NCBI GenBank assembly: GCA_000697355.1
Contig: JNEN01000814.1
Location: 54,143 to 118,142 of the forward strand
DNA length: 64,000 nucleotides
Reading direction: 5' to 3'
Source of the DNA: Syncephalastrum monosporum B8922
Lineage: Eukaryota > Mucoromycota > Mucoromycetes > Mucorales > Syncephalastraceae
The number at the start of each line of letters is the position of its first letter. The stretch's first letter is position 1. A program made the translations under genes and the position numbers. Positions 55,229 to 64,000 of the stretch are shown here, in pieces. The notes below the pieces were generated by a model that searched no databases, was not told where the DNA came from, and was given only the letters and a program-made list of their open reading frames with translations.

Positions 55229-56923
55229 GGCGACTATAGAGTGGAATGGCGTAATGAAGGTGAGCGATCGAGAGTCTAGCCAGACTGAAAGTCGTTTATG
55301 TTCTTTTCGTGCGTATAACATTCGCATCATTCGTACCATATGCTTCTTTTTAAGCTGGTCAGAAATCAAGTGGGAAAAAAAAAAAAAAGAAGAAAAAAAA
55401 AGGAGCAAGAAAGGGGAGTGAGATGGCTCGCTGAAAAGCGGAGGGAGTCAAGATTGGTTTCTTTTTTTTTTTTTTTTTTGGTAGGTGTGCGTTCGTGCGC
55501 AAGTTTTGGGCTGTGTGTGATGTGTGATGTGTTTGTAGTTAGTGTGTGTGAATATATGTGCGGATATGCGGTACGCAGAGTTGAGGTGAGGGGCGGAAAG
55601 AAAAAGGGAATTTTTTACACTGCCCTCATTTTTCCGTTTGACAGATCTTAATGGAGAGCCGAAAGAAACAGTGATGATTAATGAGGAAAAGAGCATTAGA
55701 GTCGCACAAGGCACCATTTCGTCAATCGAGGCATTTAGGTAGAGCGCGCTGTTTGGGGGGGAAGAGGGAGGGGAGAAGAGGAAGGTAAAATCAATTTATT
55801 TCCAGCTTGCTGGTGATAATGATACATGAGCATCAGGAAAACCCATGGACATAAGCGGCGTGAATAAATGTGTCGTGTTTGTGCACTTGTTGATGCATCA
55901 TGCATGTGCTTTTCTGAGTGCCTGGTTTATGGGTTCATGCACGCGTGTGTTCGTGTGTGCGTGTGTGGTCGTGTTCCTCGCATCTGAACAAATGATAAAA
56001 TGACGGCCTCTCTGTCATTTCCCGCTCGTGTTCGCGTTGCAAATCTGGGCCGCGCCTTTGCCGATAAAGAGAGAATAAAAAGAGAGGGCGTGGTCCGCGC
56101 GGCACTTGAAACATACACCATCTAGCTTTTCCATAAACCTTCCTCTTTGTGCCTTGCCCTCTACTCTTATTTTTTCTCCACGCCAGCGAAAACCGGCATG
56201 GAATATAGCCATTGCTTTTTTTCTCCAAGAAAAAATACTCAGGATGGCAAGCCGCTGATATGTTACAGTCGGCTTGCAGCAGGTAGAATCTGAGTATGAG
56301 CTGAAGCTTCAACGAGAAAAAAAAAAAAAAAAAAGTTGGCTCGAAATGAACCCAGTGGCAATTTGTGCGGGACTTGGTCGGGCAACACAAAATCATGAGC
56401 ACCACGAATTTTTTATTGGCAACAAGCAATGATTAAAAGCGCACAATATATAGCTCAAGTGAAGCTTATTTGGGAATGCAAAAATATTATTTAGATTGAA
56501 GACGGTTGCACTGTGGGGTATTGATTATTTTTTATTTTCAACAAATGGACTGTACACGTATAGGGAAGAGAGAGAAAATCGTGCTCTGACGAACGTAGTA
56601 CGCCGAGTTTTCGGAAGCCGCTGAGATCCAAGCATGCTATTTTTGGAGGGGAGCGCCTGATCCTATGATTCACAGGTGTGACATCCCAAAAATGCAAACA
56701 CCACGTTTTTTCATGCTTGTCTGCAACCCAAAAGAACCTTGATCGACCTTCCCAATCCGGGGCCATCCTATCTTTTTGTTTGCTCTCTGCTGTTTTGAGC
56801 GGCCGCTTTCATCGTTATGGCTTTGAATTGAAAGAAGAAAACCTTCCATCTGGGTGGGCGGCTATTCAAGCGAGACAGAAAATCCGGGCGAATGACGCTA
56901 TTGCTCCGCGCACCTTTTTTATC
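55229..56923. other. 1.7-kb region upstream of the G-alpha gene
   Basis: Contains A and T runs (55375-55410, 55460-55480, 56319-56336) and GT-rich stretches (55480-55560, 55935-55970). I see no gene; it combines the G-alpha promoter with the 3' flank of the Sel1-repeat gene. Confidence 0.45.
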
Positions 56924-57897
56924 TCAAGTATCTTGCCAGTGCGGGTCGTCAACGACGTCATATTTCGGTTTCCATATCCATGAATTGCCAATGATCCCTT
57001 GACCCTGCCGCTCCGCCATACGGTAGTACATGGCAGCCTTGAACGTGTTCTTTTTGGTGCCTTGGCCGTGCGCCAAGCAGAACGCAAGGTCATTCTGGGC
57101 GTCCGCGTCGCCGAGATTGGCAGCGACTTCAAAGTAATACACGGCTGTGGAAAGGTTCTTGGGAACCTAATTAAAACAAACATGTGAGTTTAATCACGTC
57201 TTGCAGAAAAGTAAGAGACAAATAATTCACACGTACGCCCCAACCATGTCGAAAGCAGACACCAAGCTCATAGACGGCCAGCACTAGCTCGGACCGTGCC
57301 ACGCGAGCTGCGGCGGATTGGGCAATCCCAGACTGCAGATCATACACAGCACACTCAGCCGCCTTTTGCAGGTGGCGCACGGCTTCCACGCGGTCTCTCC
57401 TGCAACCCTGTCCCAATGCATTCCAATCATTATTATCAGCCTAACGACGTGTTCGGACTTACCCAGCCATGCCGTAGGGCGATACCATAGAAAAAGAGGC
57501 CCAAAGGTGACTCAGACTCGGCCGATAAGTGCCAAAAGTAAGTCGCCTGCTCTAGCTCCCCGCGTTCGTGACACTGCATTCCAAGCTGCAGATGCGTATC
57601 CGAGTTGAGGAAAGCTGACGAGCCTTCACTCCGCCGCTGTCGACTATGCCGTCGTATAGTCGATTCGGACAAAAGCCGTCGCTGCTCTTCTTCAGCAGCC
57701 GCTGCCAGGCGATCGCGTACCGTGTTCTGGCTCATCAGGCTCATTCGATCTTCCGATGAGGACACTGACGACGACGACAACGACGACGGAGGCTGGAACT
57801 CAGCGCTTGGTGCCACGGGTTGGGTCGGGCTCGTGGACCTCGGCGACGGCCGTGCAAACAGCGAGTAGCGTCGTTTCTTCAACGCCTTTTTAAGCAT
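56924..57897 (-). CDS. Sel1-repeat protein
   Basis: Exons 57897-57463, 57407-57237 and 57166-56924 encode 282 residues. After a Ser- and Arg-rich N terminus, four Sel1-like helical repeats follow: LQLGMQCHERGELEQATYFW, LFFYGIALRHGWGCRRDR, AVYELGVCFRHGWGVPKNLS and AQNDLAFCLAHGQGTKKN. It ends in an NSWIWKPKYD motif and an acidic tail. Sel1 proteins are scaffolds; fungal relatives include chitin-synthase activators and signalling adaptors. I cannot assign one. Ser/Arg runs near residues 80-95 look like kinase sites. I start at the ATG at 57897 (MLKKALKKRRYS), the first ATG in this frame. Confidence 0.86.
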
Positions 57898-60065
57898 GAA
57901 TGGCAAAAGGATTTGGTATATCGAATGAGGATGACAAGGAAAAGGGAAAAAGAGAGAGAGAAGCGAAGGATGACGTTGTATGTCTCAATTTTGTCCCTTT
58001 TGTATGTTGGAGGCAAACAATCAGAGGACGACAGAAACACACATACATACACCAATCATTGTTTACAGAAATCACAAAAAACTATTTTTGATATCTTCTT
58101 CCTTCAGCATAGACATGAAATGACCACTACTGTGTACTACTACTGCTACAGCTACGAATACAAGTACGACTTGACTTGCCGTCAGCCCTTGGAGCCGGTT
58201 GTAAAAGAGGCGCATTCCTCTCTGTCTGCGATTCTATCTCAGATCATGGCAGCACACTTGCCCTCTCTTTCTTACAGCTGCAATATCGTTTTAGGTTCCT
58301 CGTTAATCATTGGTACGGATACTTCCTCCGTCATATGTGTTCCCATGGTCATCACATGCATGATGTGTATGATGTATGATGAAAAATAAATATCTACGAC
58401 GGTATTTGCGCGAGCTCAAAGGAACCCGATCCCTCGCATGCTGGCTTTGTTGCTAATTGACAATGACTCACTTGGGAGCTTCTACGCTTTCCTGCATCTT
58501 GTGCACGAGATTTTGTGGTAGATGTGTGTGCGACATGACAGGTGGCGTTACTCGGCCCCTACATTGGGGTTTCTGTCATACCTTTGTCTTTCGAACCCGA
58601 CGGTCCACCCAATCAATCTTCCACATAAAGCATTATGATGAGACTCGCGACATACAACCTGTTTATAGCATGCACGACCGTTAAATATCCTATCTTCCAC
58701 TGATCAAAATATATTTTACAGTATATGTGCCGTCGTGTATGACGGTGAGGAAAGAAAGAGGACCCCTAATTAACCGACCTACTCAATTTGTTAAGACCCA
58801 AACAACAGTCTTCACGCTGGAACTCCCTGCTAGTATTATAACCGTGCCCTTGTCTTGTGCATGAATGACAAGGTGGGAATTAGCTCTCCCATCTATCCGA
58901 GCGTCGTACATTAAAGAAGACCTGTTACTTCTGCTGCTGCTTACATCAAACCAGAAGATTCAAATGCTCCTGCACGCAGTCTAATTTTAGATAGACGTAT
59001 ACATCAGCCCCTGTGTATGGTGCTTTTCTTGTTTAGTGGCTCTCGTTGCCGGTACTCCCATCTCGCTTTGAAAGGCTCTGAGATTCAATTGACTGCTGAA
59101 TAGCAACTACCATGGCATCTTTGGGAGATATGACTTCTCAAGATGTATGGGCGGTCTCTTCCTTCTCTTACTTATTTGGTGTGACGTGAACCTGAGATTT
59201 CTTTACGATTCACTATTCAGAATATACAGTTTGATTTTATCCGCCATTGAAACAGCTGAAATATTAGCAAAAGAGGAGCAGCAGCCGAAGTATAGACTAT
59301 TATACGCCTGATATATCAAGATCTCGCTTCCTTCCCCATATGCTTCAACGTCTGTCCGTCAGAACGGGGTAATATAGCACGAAATGCACTTCTATAAGCA
59401 TGTATGCTCTATAGAAACTGGTCTTAACCCACATATCGGCGTTCCCCTCACTTATCGAACTGTAAAGCATCAGCACTTTATACAATAACAGTACTATTAA
59501 AAGGGGCACTTTTTTTTAACTTCTATTTGTACCACACGCTCTCCTCTGAAACGAATCTATAGCAAGAGGTATTTGGCCGTAATCCAACCTTGTTGCGTCT
59601 GCAAATGTCTCAGGTAGTCGCAAAGCGAGCGAATACGAACACGAGATGTGCATCAGCTATAATTGGGAAATATTCGTCTTGCAAGGAGCTTAAAACCACA
59701 TACCACATATCACAGCACTTGTGGCAAAATTCCCTATCACTGGTACAGAAGGAGCGATATCCAGTACTTGCCGAGTGAGTCATAGATAGATATTGCTAAG
59801 GAGCACAGAGTAAGCTAGTAAAGCCTCATTCCTGCTTTCCTGGCTTGTCTCTATATGGAGAGAGTTGATTCTTCTAGAGGGCAATACTAATGAGTACTGG
59901 AGGACATGCTGCTATATATGCTAAACTGGCAACATTGGCTATACTACATAATGTCCCAATTATGTCAGCGTGAGTATAGTATCAACAGAGAGAAAATAAG
60001 ATGATGGAAGTACATGATAATATGTTTGTAAATGAGATACGTAAAGGGAAAGGAGAAATAAGAAA
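57898..60065. other. 2.2-kb gene-free region
   Basis: Upstream of the Sel1 gene and downstream of IML2. AT-rich, without long open frames of recognisable content. I see no repeat copy or RNA gene. Confidence 0.45.
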
Positions 60066-62962
60066 TCACATTTCAGAGAGCTCATCCAGCTTCTCTAGCA
60101 ATAGCTGGCAGCGGATATGCAGCCTGCTCTCCCAGTCATAGTATTCTCCAGAATCAGTCGGGGGAGGAGGCGGGGTATTAGGGTCATCGTCTTCATCGGC
60201 GCTGGTGGAAGTGGTAGACGCCGTTGATGAAGTGGTATTAGTATTATGTGTAGTAGTTGTAGTATGCGTGCTGTTGCGTCGTTGGTGAAAATACTGCTGA
60301 GAACGTCGTGTCCATTTCCGCGCCTCCGACAGGAGGTGTGCGTCATCCTCGTTCTGCTTGACCTTAAAGCAATAAAGGGTAGCCATCTCGTACATGGCGT
60401 ACGGAACAACCCATCGATCATCCTGGACCTGGCTATCGAGCTCCACGGCATGTCGAAAGCATGTCGCGGCCTCGTCATAATTGCCCAACTCGCGGAGTGC
60501 CGCTCCCAACAGGACATGGGCAATGGCACGGTCGGACGGTTGCTGTGCGGGTAGCTTAACCGAAACTCGCAGCTGCTGCTCCATGCAGTGCAGCATAGGC
60601 TTGGTGAGCTGTGCTACGCCGTTCCAAAGGTAGATGAGCTCCCAAAGGGGATTAACCGTGATCACTTCCTTAAGCACGTCGCCGTCCAATAAGGAATATC
60701 GCTCCTTAATCATCTGCTGCTGTTGTCGCTGTTGGGCGGTCATCCAAGGATGAGGTGTGGGGTGGTGTTTACTTTCAGCAGTCAGCTTCTGGGCACGCTC
60801 GCGCCAGCGCTTGATCTTGCGGTCAACAAAGACTTCGTTCGGCAGCAGTCGACCACCCAGCTGGCGTTTGCGGTCCAAGATACCTGGGATCTGGTGAAAC
60901 TCCATGCCGGCCTTGTCGTACTGCTCGTCGGCAAACATGCAACAAGTAGCAATATAGTGGTAGAATGCACGTGACCAATTGTTCATGCTTTCCAGCCGAA
61001 AGAATGTTTCGGAGGCCTGGAAATAGTCACCGAGAAAGATCTGGCCCCTGCACAAACAAATAGCAAGGTGTGAACATCATGCCTTCAGTTTCATGCTGTC
61101 CTTTACCATCCCATTTCGTACACGGCCAGCGCTTGCAGCTGTGCCAGATCGCTCAGCATCAAATTTCGTTTCTGGCCTGTCCCATGAACCGCCGTGCCGC
61201 CCGTGCCTGGATCCAGGCGGACGCTGTGCCTCCTTCGCGAATCGCGGAGGATCTCGACGCCCTTGCGCGCCTTGCCTTCCATTTTGCATAGCTTGCCTTC
61301 GAGAAGCTCCCAAATTTTGCTGTTTGGATAACGAAGTTTCATCTTGTCGAGCATGCGGCGGGCGTTTTCGAGGCTCATGGAACTGGGTAGTAATTGTGGG
61401 TGTATGAAGAGCGACAAATTGGTATAGTATACAAGGAGTGTCAGCGCGCTCAGTGAGGAAAAGAGGCCCTGACTGTCATAAGATCTCTGGAGTATATGCA
61501 GTGCGAAAGGTCGTGATGAATGGAATCCGAGCGTGTTGAGTATCTTGTTTACTGTTTTGTGTGGGTGTATGTGTATGTGTTGATTTTTGTCATTTGTGCC
61601 ATTGGTATGGTAAGTCGAGATGAAACTAGTAGTCCGTGACGCTTACCTTTCGGAGGAAGGAGAGAGAAAATGAGGCTAAAGAGGCCGATCCCAAAGAAGA
61701 CGCCACTCTCGACCGTGCTATCGCATTTGATCGGCGGCGGCTGGGTGGCCAAGGATCGCCTCCGAGTGTCGATACTCTGTCTTCGACCGGTGGGTAGCGA
61801 GAATAAGCTGAAACGCTTCTCGGACCACGTCGATCGCGGCGCGGTGGCTCCGGTCGAGGATAGCAAAGTGGAAACTGCCTCACCATTCCAGGAGGATGAG
61901 GAGCTGGTCGTGGTGGTTGTATTCACGGATACGCCGGACTGCTGGCGATCGATGGGATACGGTTTCCGTTTTCGCTGCTGTCGTAGAGTAGCTGCATAAT
62001 CCGTAGGTTTCTGGGTCGTCAAAGCCTCAAACAGTTGTTCGTACAGCTTGTAGGCCTTGCGTAGCTTGTAAGCGGCCTTCATATATTCGATCCAGCTATT
62101 GCGTAGAAACTGGATGGTTGCGCCCATGAGCATACAACACACCTCGAGAAGCTCACATTGCAAATCGATAGTGTGACCTCCCTTGGGGACGCGGTCGCAC
62201 CCGTAGAGTGGCGGGTGCGAGGACTCCTTATCCAACAGAATACTCGGGTCAGCTTCCTCGTTTTCGGTTGGTTGTTCTTCAGGTGCGGTCATGACACTTT
62301 CTGCGGAGCTGGTGCTGCTCGCGGAGTCATTGTCGGCGAGCGGATGCCGAGGCGGTTCCTGGTCCCTAGTGCTCGTAAATGAAATGGCAATGGAGTGATC
62401 GTAAGTGGAAGCCTGTGGGTGTTTTGGCTGTGGCTTCTCAAACAGGTCGGGGACAGGATCGACGTTGGAGGATGAAGACGACGACGAACGAGACGAGTAG
62501 CGCTGCCAGTCGCGTCGTTTGACTTGTCTGCTCAGCTGACGGGTGAGTTCCTCTGCCTTGGCGATGCGCATGGCCGCAGTCTGGATCTTTTCGCTATCAA
62601 GGCCCAGCATGGCCTCAACATAGGCCATAAGAGCGTATCCGACGGCATGGAACGGAGATTCGTCGGCATACTGCATAAAGATAACATCCGCTACATCAAA
62701 TTCGTCGTTTAATAGCGCATCCTATTTCCGAATAGAATAAAATACATGTTGTGTATGAGTTTTATCAATTTGAGCAGTGGACAACAATTCGAATTACCAA
62801 TCCTCGCTCGGTGTTCTCGATCCAGAAGTCGATTTGCTGCTGAGAAGGGGAACCGGGATTCTGGCTCGACCATTGGGGAAGGTAACCCGCAGTGCTGGAG
62901 GTGGCGTACTTCAACGTACTTGAGGTCAGTCGAGACAGATTAGACAGTTGCTGTCGGAACAT
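60066..62962 (-). CDS. IML2: IML2/TTC39 family protein
   Basis: Exons 62962-62798, 62721-61647, 61551-61107 and 61047-60066 encode 888 residues. The family is shown by HAVGYALMAYVEAMLGL near residue 75, FLRNSWIEYMKAAYKLRKAY, the hallmark SGVFFGIGLFSLIFSLLPPK followed across the splice by VNKILNTLGFHSSRP, and TPR-like helices in the second half (LSDLAQLQALAVYEMGW, LLGAALRELGNYDEAATCF). Yeast Iml2 is tied to lipid droplets and inclusion clearance; vertebrate TTC39 proteins to lipid metabolism. Long Ser/Thr-rich inserts (residues about 110-190 and 280-370) make it longer than yeast Iml2. Near the end are Thr/Asn and Pro runs. The join at 61647/61551 is supported by the family motif. Confidence 0.9.
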
Positions 62963-63955
62963 TGCGAGAGAGTGTCAAGGGGTTCCGCCCGGATTCCGTT
63001 TTGAAGTGGCGATCGTACACACGCGAAAGGGACGAAGGCAACAAGGGAAAAGGGCCACGAAAAGAAAAAGGGAAAGAGTGAGAGAGAGTAAGGAACAAAA
63101 GCAAAAAGAGAGTATCGAGGTATGGAGGATAGGAAATGGAAATGGAAATGGAAAGAGAAGGCAAGGAGAAGCAGTCAAGTTGCGTTATATTATAATAGAT
63201 TAGGCCAGTGTATATATTGAGTACTTGAACGTATGGGCGAGTCTGTGGGGTTAGTTTTGAGTCGGAAGGTAGTGGCTGCTGCGAAAGATAGGGCAGAGTA
63301 TGTGTGTGTGTGTGTGTGTGTTAAAATAAGGAGCAGCCAATGCAGTCTCAAGGGGCCCCCTACCAAACAAGAAAAAAAGGGAAGAGAGAAAAGAAAGGGA
63401 AACGGACGGACCGCCACATGCATCAGCACACACAGTACGCTCACACACACACACATACACACATACACATACACGTACACTCTGTCTCGCTCGCACTTCT
63501 CAGAAATGATGTATTGTATCGCGTGTGCAACAAACCGTCATCGCCATGCGCGGGTATGCAAATACGGTAATCCAGTGTGCACTGGCCTTTCCCTCTTCAG
63601 GTTGCGGTGTCTTAAACCGATCTTTCTCTTTTGCTCGTTCGCTCTGCCTCTCTCTTCTCCAAAAAGATCGCTTCCGTCCCGAGGCTGCACAAACAGGTTT
63701 TATTTTTTTTAAATGAAAGTCCTTATGTACCAAGTACAAATCACCTTGTGTATTATCTTCTTGACCCTGCCTCTTCCGCCTGCGTCACCAGGTCCCATTT
63801 TTTACCCATTCCATAGCAGCCATATGACTAGTCTCATGCCACTATTCATCTCGGCTCGTTCCTTTTATATGTCTTTATTGCCCTGGGCAGTGGCGCCCCA
63901 GTCGCGGACAGGATGATTACAGTCAACTAGGGCTTCAGCGACGATCAATCTCTTT

Positions 63956-63999
<44 letters not shown>

Positions 64000-64000
64000 C
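62963..64000. other. Gene-free right edge
   Basis: Upstream region of IML2 and beyond. It holds GA-rich and AC/GT-rich low-complexity sequence, including a TG run at 63300-63321 and CA runs at 63443-63480. I see no gene; a gene starting to the right may have its promoter or 3' end here. Confidence 0.45.
63961..63991. repeat. Poly-A run at window end
   Basis: 31 consecutive A, then G and more A. The longest homopolymer in the window; its true length in the genome may be misassembled. Confidence 0.85.

Noticed and set aside
63300..63480. Coding frames in the GT/CA repeats at the right edge
   Set aside because: Val/Cys and His/Thr runs from dinucleotide repeats, not a protein.

Overview
The window is nuclear DNA from a filamentous fungus. 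Genes are split by many short introns (about 50-100 bases, almost all GT..AG), promoters carry pyrimidine tracts, and the proteins are typically fungal (a Zn2Cys6 activator, ERG27, an MNN1-type mannosyltransferase, ATG11, IML2). Protein style and intron style fit an early-diverging lineage of the Mucoromycota/Mucorales type; I infer this and cannot prove it without a search. I rebuilt 25 protein genes by joining exons at splice sites that keep reading frame and family motifs intact. Exon coordinates are given in each entry.

Region 1 (0.9-13.6 kb) looks like a catabolic cluster for a hydroxybenzoate via gentisate. It holds a Zn2Cys6 regulator, a fumarylacetoacetate-hydrolase-family enzyme, an anion-symporter-type MFS permease, a two-cupin gentisate 1,2-dioxygenase and a salicylate/3-hydroxybenzoate-hydroxylase-type flavin monooxygenase. 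A GFA/CENP-V-type protein lies at its left edge. The enzymes are read from two divergent promoters (regulator/hydrolase and dioxygenase/monooxygenase) that share a TTTTCCGG motif. Together they would import a hydroxybenzoate, hydroxylate it to gentisate, open the ring to maleylpyruvate and hydrolyse the product to pyruvate plus a C4 acid. The same gene set forms the gentisate cluster of Candida parapsilosis.

Region 2 (14-25 kb) holds an ERG27-like sterol reductase, a two-finger C2H2 protein, a head-to-head pair of mitochondrial GTPases (MSS1/MnmE and an EngB/YsxC homologue) only 91 bases apart, a DUF2235 hydrolase and a Rab GTPase. Region 3 (25-44 kb) is looser. Four diverged copies of one dispersed noncoding repeat of about 1 kb lie between GOT1, a four-TM protein, an MNN1-like mannosyltransferase, an unrecognised 434-residue protein, the PP4 catalytic subunit and a xylose-reductase-like enzyme. 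Two inverted copies bracket GOT1.

Region 4 (44.7-63 kb) is mostly housekeeping: ATG11 (19 exons, one GC..AG intron), SmD2 (with a 5-base first coding exon), a J-protein, RRP7, a G-protein alpha subunit, a Sel1-repeat protein and IML2. Gene-free stretches are listed; in most I see only promoters, homopolymers and microsatellites.
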